Of a stretch of DNA of 64,000 bases, positions 23,717 through 36,442 are shown one piece after another; the stretch's first letter is position 1, and each line of letters begins with the position of its first letter. Both the position numbers and the translations under genes were made by a program. The notes beneath the pieces are model-generated. The model saw nothing but the letters and a program-made list of their open reading frames with translations. It did not search any database and was not told the origin of the DNA. This DNA comes from Campylorhamphus procurvoides (lineage: Eukaryota > Chordata > Aves > Passeriformes > Dendrocolaptidae): contig WBMV01005969.1 of assembly GCA_013396655.1 (NCBI GenBank), positions 1,149,534 to 1,213,533 of the forward strand. Reading direction: 5' to 3'.

Positions 23717-23885
23717 GGTGGTTAAGAACTGTTATCCTTTAATATATATTTTTTTTTTCTTTTCTTCCCTAATTAAAATTCTGTTTTCCTAAATTTAAAG
23801 GAGAGAGATTGTTTCTTGGCCAGCATAATATCTTAGTTCTTGAACTAAGACAGGTGAAACTAGCATTAGATCTTCAGCCATGACA

Positions 23886-26800
23886 GCACCTCATGATTTA
23901 GCAGGAGAGTCATGAGACACCAGCAGGTTGGAGAAATTGAATGAGATCAATCCTGGTCTTACAAGCTTCATCATAAACAGAAGAAAGCCTTATTTCACAA
24001 AAAGAAAAGTCTGGTTTATGTCAGATGATGGCACAGAGAAATCCTTTTCCAACAATCTGAGTTATTATCTTTCAGGCAGAGCCAAAAAATAAGCACTTCA
24101 AAACAATACATTTATGATGAACCAAATTATTTAAAAAAAAAAAAAAAGGAAACATTTGTGTAGGTGTTTATAGTAGATTATGTTAAATCACAAAGCTGAA
24201 TTGATGAGGTAAATTGTATGTCTTTTAACTTTGAGTGCTGATGAAGACAGATGGCTCTCCTACACAAGGTGCCTGATCTTCATATAACTGAAGGTATCTT
24301 CAGATGGAGGCTTCCCGTGGCAATAAGAATATCTGACTTTAGAGAAAAAATAACACCATGAAACTCTGTGCATCACTACCATCACAGCCATAAGTGTGTT
24401 TCTGAATGCATATGGAGATAAGAGGACAATCAGAAGACTGAGGTTTTCGGTCCTATTCTAAAGGCTATTATTCAGGGAAAACAAGAACCTAAATTCTTTC
24501 CTGAAACCTGGCTATGAAACACTCAATAATACACAAAGAAGCAAGATTTTTACTCCTGCTGAGCTAAACATTAGTAATTTATATCTTCTGAGGTAACAGA
24601 AAAATTTAATTTCCAAAAACCCAAGTTTGCAGTTGAACTGCTAAAGTTTTCACCAAGTTTTCAGAGATAACTAACAATTGCAATAGTTCTTGAAGAAGAA
24701 AAAAAGTATTTCCTTGAAACCATATGCTTAAAATAAGTTGCTGCCTCCTAGTCACAATTAAGAATTTTTAAGTATGCCAATTAGACTGTCTTGTTCTTAA
24801 GAGATTTTGATTGCACTTCTGAGCAAATTATGTGGGAATCAAGGCAATTCTCAGAAGGGGCTCGAGAAGCTTTTAAAATAATTTTTCTGATGCATGAAAG
24901 CATAATCTAAATGGAGCTGTGTTTTCACATGAGGTCTTGTTCCTTAATGTATGATGTATTAAGCAATACTACACATTACAGTAGTTCAAATAATTTTAGG
25001 AGGCACCTAGAAGTTTGTTTAAAAGGTGGCAGGAAAAAAAGAATCTTCCTGAATTCTTTCTACAGAACAAACATCACTGCAAAAATTTTTTATTTCACCT
25101 TTCAGATAACAGCTTTTAACTACTGGTATTTTTGCTTTACATTGCATATGAACTTAAGTGCTTGTGAATGCATTGACACTGTAAGGGTAAAGCTTTTCAA
25201 GTGCTATTACCATTTATACTTTTGTTTTAAGGAGGCAGAGAGGAAGAGAAGGACTAATGACATTAAAACCTTAACCTGTCCAGCTGTGAGGGAGCCTGGA
25301 GGTTCAGTAGGTGTAGACTTCTCTTTCATCAGCCAGCACTCCTCCAAAAAGTGGCTTGGGAGGGAGCAGGTCACAGGGCTACCAATTCCTGGCTCTTGGG
25401 ACTTTCAGAGAATTCTCTGGTTTTGTTTGCTACTCAAAACACAAACTGTTTTCTGTGTGCAGCAAGACACGTTTGTTTTTTTGTGAGCACCTTGCATGCA
25501 AGTTGTAAGGAACTTCACATGGAAAAGATATTTTTAGTCTGTTTACCCATGTTAAATTTAAAATAGAGGGGAGCATGAGGCTATTTCTTCAAAGGTTCTG
25601 TGAATAAAATACACCAAAGTGAATGAAATACCTGAAAGTGGGTGCAGAATTACAGTGCAATACAAATTTAACGTCTCCAAAAGGTATAAGCAATTTTATG
25701 GTGATATTGTAATAGGTGGTCATAAATAATAGGTGATCATATTGTAATAGGTCATAAAGTCCTTACGTAGCTGCTTCATTGTCCCATACATCCCCTTTTG
25801 AACCACAAAAGGTCTCAATAGTAAAACATACACACAGAAAAACCTTCCCTTTTTACAGACTTAGTCTAAAACCCACTTGCTTTTGATTGATTCTTTCTAA
25901 TAGTGAATTACATCCACTTGGCTTAACAGTCTCACTGACACCATGAGCTCACAGGACCCTCTGCTCTCATCATCTCCCATCTCACTACCTTCTCACACCC
26001 CTGCATCTCTTCAGCCCTACAGCCCACATAGCTACAGAGGAGTGATGTTTTGCCTGGACTTTGGCCTTCATCTCAATTTTCCTCAATTCTTAGCCCATGC
26101 CTCAGAAAGCTTTTAAATTAATATCAAAATCAATGTAAAAAGTAGAGTTTGCAAATGCTTTGTATATCTTTTCTCCCAATGCCAAGGTTTCTGACGTGAC
26201 AGAATAGCCCTGAAAATTTAACACCTTGTCCTCTGTAGAAGCATCAGGGAATTTCCCCCAGGTCAAACCTAGCTGGCAAGTAGGCCATAATGTAGTCCTG
26301 AAGGATTATAGAAGTAGTTTTATTATCATGTGCAAATATTCAATTGCTGCTTGCATAAATTTTTTTAATTAAACTGCCATCAAGGATTAGAAACAAATCT
26401 GAATATATTCCTGTGATCCTAAATGGAAGAGACAGAGATGGGAAATTCATGTGTTGAGGATAAATTTCTGAAATAAAACACCCAATATCTTACCTCAGAG
26501 CAATAAAAAGAACAGCAAAACAAGAAGAGAATGCTAAAGCCCAAACATCTGCTCCTATTCAAATCTTGGTCATGCTGGGTTTCAGTACAAAAATCTATTA
26601 AGAAAAAAAAAAAAATTAAAAAAGATATGAGAAACCACAGAATGGGGCAACCAAGTCATAAAATGATGGTCGTGTCTTAAAAAAGGTCTGCATAGAAGCC
26701 CCTCCTTCTTTTCATATATTTCCTAATATCCATTTTGCTCAAATTGGTTAGTAGATAGAATTGGGAATAATTAAGTAAATTTGAAATAAATATTAGAACT

Positions 26801-28687
26801 AAATTCAAGGATGGCTTTAAGCCAATATTAATGATTAGTTGATATCACAGTAATACACATACTACTAAGACTCTTAATAAATCTGTGTCTTCCCATCTGT
26901 GGCAAAAAAAGAAAAAAAAAAGAAAAAAATCTGTGTTTTATTTAAGTTGTACAGTTCTTCCTTTTCCGGTAAAGATCTACTATTTCCACCCTGAATGTGC
27001 TGTTCCGGTTAAAAATACACTGTGTTTATATTTGTCTTTTTTGCAGACCATGGGTTGATACTTCAGTTTTCTCATCAGCATTCAGATGATCTTTATAAGG
27101 AATATAAACTTTTTGAGTTTTCTCCTGAGGCCACATTGTCTACAATTATTTGCAGATGTAATTTTACCTCATTATTCTTAAACTTGTGTTTTTGGAAGCA
27201 GCTTTACAGTTTTTCTCCTATTTCGGGGTAGTTTTATATGATTATATTCACTTATTTTCTACAACTCTGATCAACAGCATTTTCTTTGAGGTCAATAAGA
27301 GCCAAATATCTGTATAAAGTAGCTAGCTATTTACATGAAAACATGAGCAGCATCTCACCACTTCACAACAGAAACAACTAGATCAGTGCCTCTGTTAACC
27401 TCCTTTCTCAGTTTATTCAAGTAGCAATTCAATAAATTTTCTTTTATTCAGTTAACTTTTGCTTGGAGTAGCAGATTTGTTCCTATTAAAGTTCTATGAG
27501 TGAGTGGCCATGTGGAGGGATGATGTGGTTTGTGCAGCATTTATTTTAGCATTGAAAGAAAATTCAGTTTAAAAGAACGTGGCTTGTATTAAGTGCTGGT
27601 AACAGGGGAAGACAGAACTATTTTTTGACCTCCTGCGAGTTTCAGTGTTGAGTGCCAGCTCCTGGGAATTTCATCTCCTTAGTCTTGACTTTCCTTCTAG
27701 TCACGTGATTTCAGGGTCCTAGTGGAACATAACGGTGCCAGAAGCATTCAACTCAGTACATTGTGCCATTCTGGGGGGCTGCTTGAAACATCAGAGCTGA
27801 GCCTGGATCCCACATGGATGGCCAGCCCTGCCCATGGAGTTGAGCACCCTGGGCAGATGCCCCACTTGGCAGAATCTCCTCTGGACATGAGATTTATTCC
27901 AAACAAGTGAACGGCAGCAGCTTAAATTGTGTCAGTGACCTTTAGGAAACCGCAAGTGGCAAAACAAGAGCTATATTTTGTGCATGAAGTCAGGGCTATT
28001 TCAGAGCCAGCAGAAGTGAAGCACCTTCCTGGTTCAAACATCCGTAAAGTTATAATGCCTTCTGTTTGGGCAAAAGAGCACAGCACCATCTGCTACCCTC
28101 TTTAAATGTTACAGCATCTGTTCTCCAGATGTGTTACCAGTGCATCTGACAGTGAGGTGGAGCCCACACAGGCCCCTCAATCAGGAGTGCCTGCTGCCAC
28201 AGCTTTAGTAGGGTCACAGAGATCATGGCAGGGAAAGTAAAGCACCACCAACTCCCTCCTGTAAGCACCTACAGGAACCTAAAGCTCTGCTTTTCATGCA
28301 GAAACAGGTATTTTCGGATCCATTCCACATGAGAGAACACAGTAAGTAATTATAGAGTTGCTATAACTCCAAGCCAATTTGAAGCTGTGCATATCTTAAT
28401 TTTCTTCTAAGAGAAGTAAGTAGAAGACTATTTTCAGTCTTTTATTTACAACACTTCAATAAAACCCTCAGCTTTACCTGCATGAACAGTCACAGCAAAA
28501 TTCTTCAGGCAGTTTGCAGGTATAAGGGACAGGTACCTACATGAAGGATCAGTCTCATACTCAGGGTTTGCAGAACACATTTAGCAGCAAAGAATGACAC
28601 CATAGAGTTAGGAGACAATTTTTGACATCAGTCCTGATCATGTAAGTCATGAAATTCTGGTGGAGTTTGCTGCATTTAGCAGCATTT
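23886..28687. other. Unique non-coding sequence
   Basis: No repeat family or gene was recognised. It includes a 191-codon frame (24911-25486 +) with no motif, an A16-class run near 24133-24148, an A/G-rich tract (26903-26929) and an imperfect local duplication at 25700-25760 (TATTGTAATAGGT units). A GC-richer patch at about 27650-27960 has a 62-codon frame and one TCACGTGA E-box, with nothing to make it a promoter. Confidence 0.5.
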
Positions 28688-28965
28688 CATAGAATCATTA
28701 AATTGTTATGGTTAAAAAACCCCTTTAAGTCCATCAAGTCCAACCATGAATCCAGCGCCACCACCATGTTCACCATTAAACCATGTATTACAGTGCCACA
28801 TCTACAAGGTTTTTTGAACACTTCCAGGATGGTGACTCCACCACTTCGGTGAGCAACCTGTTCCAATACTCTACCACCCTTACTGGGAAGAAATATTTCC
28901 TAATATCTAATCTAAACCTACCCTGGCACAACTTGAGGCCATTTTCTCCGGTCCTGTCATCAAAA
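28688..28965 (-). mobile_element. CR1 LINE 3' fragment
   Basis: A clear CR1 3' end in reverse orientation. On + it starts with the tail remnant CATAGAATCATTA and then the conserved region with GTCCAACCAT, CCACATCTACA, CCAGGATGGTGACTCCACCA, AATATTTCCTAATATC and CTTGAGGCCATTTTCTCC. The match is good throughout, so this is one of the younger copies here. It is 5'-truncated and non-coding. The + frames over it (28649-28852, 28783-28992) are antisense chance frames. Confidence 0.94.
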
Positions 28966-31448
28966 TCCTGTTTTCATTTGAAAACAAAATAATTAGGATG
29001 GAAAAGTACTTGTATGTGAACAATTTTTATGATAAACTTTATTGTTTTAGAGGGAAAAAAATCATTTTCCCGTTTTTTGGATTAATAAAAATAGTTAGAA
29101 TATAAAGTGACCTTCAAGCACTGTGTACCAACAAATATGATGGAAAAAACCACAATCATTTAGTCAACTGCACTTTTCTATATTTTCATGAATCAGATAC
29201 ATGTTGTTACTTCAAATATGAATAAAGATTAGGTGAGTGCTCACTTTATGTGCATTGCTTCAGCCTTTCTTAATGAGCAGACTTAATTTCAGTGCAATTA
29301 ATGATTTTTTTCTTTTGAAGTTTTTATAGTAGATAAGAAAATACAGCCAAAAAGCATCACTTTGCAAGAATGCTGTGGCACATTTTCATTCAACATCTGT
29401 ATAGCGAACATGTTGCACATGTTCAGGCAACAGCAACATGCTAATAAATCCCATTAATTCCCTTCTCTCTGAGGTCTTTGCTGACTGTTTGTCTGACAAA
29501 GTTCTACTGTTATTAGTTATGACAGATCAGGCTTTGGTTTTTATCTCTCTAGGGAAATGCCATACTATTATTTTAAGGTGAGTTGCTCTATTCAAGTAGA
29601 AAAACTGCCTTAAGCTCTCAAGACAGTTAATGCAGGGCAGCTTTTTTGAGTCAAACATTTTCACACTTTTCCTGACAGTAGGAACATATTGATTATGAAG
29701 AAAGCAGAAGACAGTGCATGGGATGGACAAGGATCTTCCTGGGGTTTCAGTCCGAAACATTTGGAACACCCTGCTGTTCTGCACTTCAAAAACATGCACC
29801 TCAGAAAGAGGAGTGAATTACTTTGCCTTTCCCCTTCTCTTCTAACTTGTTAGGTTTTTATTATTTTCAATACAATTACTCTGCAAATACTTAGACATCC
29901 AGTCACTACAGTGCAGATTGGCACAGCTGGAAAGTCTCAAAGCTTGTGATGGTTTGCTTCCCCCTCCTGCCATACATGTGTACCTACAAGCTCACCCAAA
30001 GAGCTAAGACAGAGTATAAAGCTGGAGAATAAAAAACCCTGCTTTATCTAATCATGGCTTTCTGAAAATCCATTTCTCCAAATAAAGGACTGTAGATTGT
30101 GCTTGAAATCCCCAAACCACAGATTACTAAAAGCTGCTCTGGGACAGGTAGGAGAAATGAGACTGTCATTGTACATGACAATGGGCAGACATCAACAGTG
30201 AATCAAAGCCAGAAATTTCTGTTCTTTTCTTTTTTAAAACCTGATGAATTTCAGCCCTCAGTTACACTGATTAGTTGAAATAATGTTGTGTCCTAGGAAA
30301 CTCAGTATTTTTCTCTTCAGCTCCACTATTGCTTTACTTCACCCTCATAATACTTAGTGTAATAGATTCATAGAATTTTCCTATTAGTACAATTGATAAT
30401 TAAACAAGTGATCCTGTAGAGCACCTTGTTACACTTGACATTAGCTTTCCACAATTTAGAAAAATGAACTGTGCACATGTCCTTTCACAGCTGAGCTGTT
30501 TTCAAGGCATTGAGGATACATTTGTCACCATGGGATCACTTCACAAGGTTTTTAAATGAACTTTATCATTGTCTTTCCTTTAAATCTTTGCAATCTACAT
30601 TGACCTTTTCCCCACTAACCTCCATTATTTTCATATGCTCAAAAAATTGTAATAGGTTAGAGGTGAATGATTTTCTTTTAAAGAAAAAATTCTGCTTTAT
30701 ATCTGAATTACCACAAATCTCTGCTAATGGAATAATTTTGGTTTTAAAGATCAATTTTATTACTGAGATAAGTCTTAATTTTCCACAGTTCTCTGAGGCA
30801 TCAGCTCTATTTCTTCAAAGCATATATATATATAATTCTTTCTAACTTCTTGTTCTCCAGCAAGTGAAACCATTTTAATATTATATTCATCATGAAAAAT
30901 AACATTATAGTTTCTTTATGACACAACCAAAATAAGAATGACAACCAGTCTAAGAAGAACCATCTGAAATACAGCATAGGAGTATGGCACTGCTCTGTTT
31001 CACTGGTGAGTGGTGAGAAAGTCCCTTCCACTGACTCATTAATGGATCACACAAGTCTGAATTATTTCAGAAGTTCACTAAAATGTCAATTATGTTTTAA
31101 AAAATCTCTAGCTGCCTCCTGAATGTTAAAGGTCTTTCAAAATGATACATGTTCTTGGAGAAATACAATCAAGGCCAAAAATAATAAAAGTGCTGCCCAA
31201 GCCCTGAGAATCTTCGCGGTTACTCACTCATCTTCAAAAACACTTCTGAACATGAAAATCTACTATGAGAAAGCTCTTGGCAAAATCACAAAAGATTTGT
31301 GCCCAAGTTAAACCAAACTGGTACCTGTGCTGTGCTGACATGCCCTGTCAGTCATCTTTGTCAGTTTTTCGCACTCTAGGACATGCTATCAGCAGTGTTA
31401 TAAAGCATACACAGAAGTGTCTGCATTTTTCTGGTCAATGCAAGAAAA
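28966..31448. other. Unique non-coding sequence
   Basis: No gene or repeat family was recognised. It contains a short AT dinucleotide repeat (30822-30834). The region at about 29080-29330 is well-mixed AT-rich sequence with TTAATGA and CAATTAATGA motifs, possibly a conserved non-coding element, untestable here. The frames (90 and 111 codons) lack motifs. Confidence 0.5.
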
Positions 31449-31545
31449 AGAATCATTGAATCAATAAGGCTGGAAAATATCTTCAAGTTCATCATAGCCA
31501 ACCTAACACTGCGAGGTCCACCACTAAAGCAAGTTCCCTTGGAAG
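31449..31545 (-). mobile_element. Short CR1 LINE 3' fragment
   Basis: Reverse-oriented CR1 3' terminus. On + it reads AGAATCATTGAATCAATAAG, then diverged GGCTGGAAAATATC and CCAACCTAACACTGCGAGGT, then CCACCACTAAAGC. Only about 100 bases remain. It belongs to the ATTCTATG-tail type of CR1. Confidence 0.87.
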
Positions 31546-32864
31546 CATACACTGTCTGAAGGTATAAATTTCTTTTCAGCCAAGTGGGCTAGATGCAGGC
31601 AGTCAGGGTAGGTTTTATTCCTATAGCCTGTCCAGCTCAGCATTCATGGTCAGTTTCCCTTGCTACATATCAAGACTGTTGGAGTTCAAGACAGAACTTT
31701 CACTCAATAAATAAGGCCTGCAAGAGGTGGCAGCTCCAGCCTCTGGGTGCTTTCCACAGACACTGGATCCTCTCAGCAGAGGGATTGTGCAAAGTGGCAC
31801 CACATAGTTGTGTACCAGTGGCATGCTCAGCATCTGAATCCCCTGGACTTGTGACTTACTCCACTCTGACTAGCCACAATTGACAGAAAACAGTAGCTGT
31901 CATCCCCATGCTCAGTACCTAATCTTCTCTTAGACTGATACTTTATGTCAGATCTCACATGGTGTTTGCCCCATTTAAAAGGAGACACACAAAGAAAGTA
32001 ACAGTGAGCAAAAAATTAGCAATTGGGAGTGAAAAGGTAGTATGCTGCATCAGGGCTTGTAGAGCCCAGATTGTGGTATGTCTGAGAGAAGAAAAATCCC
32101 ATTGTTGCATGACCAAGGAAAATGTAATCAGCAGCAGTACTGGAAAAAATCTTGCCTAATTACATATTTACACAATGAGAGAAATGACACTGGAGTTGTT
32201 CCAGGTTTTTGGTTACATAATATATGTTTAACAAAACTGTCTAATTATAACTGCACATATTTACTCGAGAGATAAAAAAAGGCTTCAAAGGCGATTTTTC
32301 AACCTCCAGGAAAGATTTAAAAAAAAAAAAAAAAGATTAATCGTTTACTAGTACCCAAAAATCTGCTGCCTTTCAGTTTGTATGAGCTGAGTATTATTTA
32401 ATATTTAATATTATATAATAAAGTTCTTCAAGTCTCTTAATTATTGGTTGAAACAAAAAATATCTTGGAACTGAGGGCTACAGCTGCCTGTCCTTCTAGA
32501 ACAAATAAAAATTGACCACAAAAACAAACACAAGTGACTCAAAATTTTCATTTTGTCGCTGGATAACTGTAAGATGCAGCCTTACCTGTTAAAGAACCAA
32601 AATACCTGCATGGATTAACATACAAGAGATGTAAGAAGTTTCCAAAATGAAAACAAAATCTGAACAGAAGCTGTTAACACTAGAGCAGAAGTAAATAGGA
32701 AAATTCCATCCTGATGAAAAACAAAATAACTCCTTATTTTTAAGATTCCTTCCTGAGTACGGACAGAAAGGCAAAATCCTGAAATGTACTGAGTTCCAAA
32801 CAAATATTGTTTTGGAAATATGGAAACATGGAAACAACTTTAGAGGACAAGTTGAAGGATTATT
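31546..32864. other. Unique non-coding sequence
   Basis: A moderately GC-richer patch at about 31590-31870 carries a 96-codon + frame without motifs. An A run lies at about 32318-32333, and an AT-rich imperfect palindromic tract (TTTAATATTTAATATTATAT) lies near 32397-32420. Nothing was recognised. Confidence 0.45.
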
Positions 32865-33482
32865 TTGCTTTTTTTCTTGCAGCTAAATATAATTTTTCCC
32901 TCTGTCCATCCAATGGGCTTCCTGCTTCACCCCTCACCCTCTGGGCACTCCACTGTGTGGATCAAAGGACCAGCAGCCTCACTGCAGCCTGATTTTTGCT
33001 CTTTTTCTGCCCCTTCTCTGCCCCTGTCAGAGCACATGAACAAGCCACTGGCGTCCCACCCCTATGTCCTGGACAGACGCAATGCCCTGGAAACTCATAC
33101 CCATTGCCCCTTCACCAGCCCCTTCTCCTTGGTGACACCTCTTGGGCTCAGCCAACAGGACACAGGAACCAGTGTGTTTTCCTTGATGCTGCTATGCCGG
33201 GAGAACTGCAACCCAGCTTTGAGGTCAGGACAGCTGCAGACCAGGATGAAAGCGGGGTGCCAATGTCAGATAAGACAGAAGTTGCCTCACCACTTGGGGA
33301 GTCAGGAGGGCCCAGGGAGAACCAGACATCCTGCTGTTTGGCCTGATTCCCACTGTAAAATTCACAAGGACCTACAAATCTTCACAGAATGTCTCATTTC
33401 CATGGAACCAGTATTTTCTGATGTGAGAACTGCTCTATTGATGATTCCTCTTTTTTTTCAGCCATCTCTAACTCTGGGATAA
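32865..33482 (+). other. GC-richer patch with two overlapping open frames (205 and 116 codons)
   Basis: This holds the longest open frame of the window (32865-33482, 205 codons) and a second frame (32996-33346, 116 codons) in another phase of the same strand. A polypyrimidine tract ending CCCCTGTCAG (about 33018-33027) looks like a splice acceptor and is followed by open sequence in both phases. Neither protein shows a domain I recognise. The 116-codon product ends with an acidic, Ser-rich stretch and a stop. High GC lowers the stop-codon rate, so chance alone may explain both. An unannotated exon, a lncRNA exon or an old unrecognised repeat are the alternatives. Confidence 0.25.
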
Positions 33483-35144
33483 ATTTAATGAGGTTTTGTA
33501 GCAGCATCACGTCCTCAGTACATCAAGCACAGAGAGCAAGCTGCATCACTGACTCATCAGATGCAATGCAAAATATCTCAGCACAGCAGGGCTTTAGAAG
33601 AAGCTCAGGGAACAAGTGACTCTATTGCTTGTACCTTCTGTCATAATAAACTCCCAGCTGAACGGCAACTTCATTTTGTTAGTACAAAAACACTCTTTAG
33701 TCAACAGGACTTCCACACAAGTGACAGGGCTAGACATTAAATCAAAATTTTTCTTCTCCCTGAATGTGGACAATAAAGGAGTGTCTTCAAAGTCAGTAAT
33801 GATGACAGTGGTACACAGGCTTGGGTTGACACATCCTGCATATTCTCACTAGAGACCAGAGAGAAACTATACCCAAAACAGAAGAAAACTTTGTTTTGCA
33901 GAAGTCATTAGCAAGTTCATTTCTTGTTTTAATAGATGCAACTCCCTCCCACTTATCTTTACTTTTTGCACTCCTTTTAAATATGTTAAATATACAAATA
34001 CATTATCAGGTGTAGAAGGATATTACACGAATGCTGATTTTTAATCTGTGACAAATACATTATGTATAATTGCTTCCTTTTAATATTTCATAATCACCTT
34101 CACTTAATAATTGATCTGAGTCTAATTTGTAATGTTCATTACTCATATGAATTGAAAATGTTTTTCATCTCACACTATAGATCCAGCACAGGCAAAGACT
34201 GGAGCTGTGACTGCTGCTCACATTGTGTTAATCAGGAGGTGGAGCCTTGAGAGCAGTGCAGGTGCAGGATGAGAAGCACGTCCCTTCCCTGGGAATGCTC
34301 AGGGATAGAAATTGCTTCTACTGAGTGCGCTCTGACGTATGCTGAGTGCATGTCGGCAAAGTGAAGGGCATGTCTCATGCTATCTGTTCAATTGTGCTGT
34401 CACTGCCAGCTCAAGCATGTCTTTCCATGTGTTGACATGCATGACAAATTGCAGATAAAGCCCTGACTGCTAATGCTTTCTTCCTGCATCTCAGCTTTTG
34501 GTGGTGGTAAAATGCAATTAAGTTGGATGAAAGGGTTGCACTCACGAATGTTTAGGTATGTAATTTTTTGCTGTGTGCACTCAGAGGATCTGTTGTGAAA
34601 TACCCTGCTTATATTTCAGAGCCCTTCAAGTGAGGCTTTTCATATTCAATCTATTGTGATATTTGCTACTTAAGAAATCAAAGGATTTCTTTTACATTGT
34701 AATATTATGATATGTCAACAAACTATTAGTCCCTGTGTGGGTCTGTTGGCTGAACTGTAGTTGACTGTAGTCAATTTTCGTTGCTGCAACATGCACAAAA
34801 TATGATACAGTATTTGGGCCATCAGAGCAGTGTTTAGACACAGCAGGTGAATTATCCAGAGGTAACAGACAGGCAAATCCAAGGAAACCAGCAACTAGTC
34901 ATGTAACAAGCAAATATTAGTAGAAGTATTTTAATTTGTAGAAACTATGAAACAAAAGAATTATTTTAACAGCTGTGAAGTCACGCTCTTAGAAGAGAAC
35001 TGCAGAGCTTTTCAAGCCTTAGGGTGTTTCAACAGATGTCTTGCACTCTGTATTACTCAAGCAGTAATGGGTCACAATAAGCACAAAAGAAAATCCAACA
35101 CGAGATGACATTGTAAGTCTAAAATTAAAGTTCCTGCTGTAGTA

Positions 35145-35164
35145 GGCAGGCAGGCAGGCGGACA
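35145..35164 (+). repeat. (GGCA)5 microsatellite
   Basis: Five GGCA units, with one substitution in the fourth (GGCG), in otherwise unique sequence. Confidence 0.85.
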
Positions 35165-36418
35165 GTTTCCCGCACCTGTGTCGGGTACTAGATGGGACTA
35201 ATTCCCTTTCCTACATCTCTGAAATGTCTCAGACCTCACCTAGAGACACTTAAGGTGAAGCTTTCCCTGAAAATAATGGGATTTACCTCAAGAAGTTATA
35301 TATGAAACTATTCAAACTTTTCTTTCTGAAATGATATTCTTTTTTGTATGTGTTAAGGAGATTCTTTTGGTCCAAATTTAGAATTTTAAATTTATTTCTT
35401 CTGGTACTACAAGTTCTTTGGAGCAGGAATTGCTTCTTCACTTGTGACGGTAAAACACCTCAAGCATTGAGTCCCAGAATTTTGAAGGAAGTTATTATAT
35501 TATCAATGTTATCATTTTCAAACACAGAAACCCATCTGTCCTATAACATATAAAACAAATACTTTGGTATTCTTTGATATTCCAGAGAAAGACTCTCGTG
35601 GGAAATGAAGAGGAAGTTAAAGTTTGTTGGAGCAACAAGGCTCTGCTTCAACCTTCTACCTTCCTCCTCCTCTTCCTCCTCCTTTTCTGTGTCAGGACCT
35701 TGTGAGCAAACTTGTGGTATTACTCACATGTGTGGTATGTGCATGTTAATATGCATCTTTTTTTTTCCAGCACCAAAATTAGTAATCAGGACCAACAGTG
35801 CTTGGCCCAAGCAGTCCTGGGAGTACTTGCATCTTTTAAGAGCCTGAGCCAGGTTCCACTCCCAGGGATTTCTTTTTTCTTAGCTGACCACCTACTTGAA
35901 TTTGATCATAGTAATTCTGTATGGTGACTGTGTTTGTTATATATAAAACATTTTAAAAAAATCTTGCCGTATTTAGATTGTCTGACATTTAACCAGCACT
36001 GGTCTGAACTGGGAGTATGACCAGCTCATGACTCCTGTCATCAACCCTGACCTCGGCACCTGCACTAGGTCCCCCAAAATAGCTGAAAATGGGGTTAGGT
36101 GTTCAATGGAATTTAAATGCCAAAGAGTATAGCGATGTCTCATGACATTTTCAAAATGCTCTGGCTCTAAATTGTCTTATGCTGATTAGCTTCTTTTGTT
36201 TAAACACATTCTAGACCTGTGTTGTTTGGTTTGTTACTGGAAAACTTAGGGAATGAACAACCTCCAATGCTGAATATGCATAGATGAATCCCACTGTTTC
36301 TGTGTGCAGTGCACAGCACTTCCAGATGGCTTTGATGCATACTAAATGTTTATTATGTTTTCTAAAATTATTTGATTGAGTTTAACAAATTATAACCGAG
36401 TGTCTAAAAGGAGAAAGG

Positions 36419-36442
36419 AAACAAACAAACAAACAAACAAAC
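36419..36442 (+). repeat. (AAAC)6 microsatellite
   Basis: Six uninterrupted AAAC units. Perfect tetranucleotide arrays of this kind are usually length-polymorphic. Confidence 0.95.

Larger units (their letters stand above)
23490..23885. mobile_element. LTR-like element interrupted by a short gap
   Basis: The block is bounded by TGTTATGG (23490) and CCATGACA (23885). These pair as imperfect inverted ends of the TG...CA kind typical of LTRs, and its GC-richer, purine-tract-bearing makeup differs from the flanks. It holds a G run (23648-23663) and a 10-base gap (23707-23716). An AATTAAAATT stretch near 23770 could be a poly(A) signal on +, but TGTCATGG as the start would suggest minus orientation, so I leave the strand open. 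No target-site duplication was found. Similar solo LTRs of ERVL type are common in birds; the family is not identified. Confidence 0.5.

Noticed and set aside
27701..27708. TCACGTGA E-box as a lysosomal or clock promoter element
   Set aside because: A single 8-base palindrome without a nearby transcript start or partner sites is not evidence of a promoter.
32318..32333. A16 run (and one at 24133-24148) as poly(A) tails of processed pseudogenes
   Set aside because: No gene-like sequence or target-site duplication was found upstream of either run.
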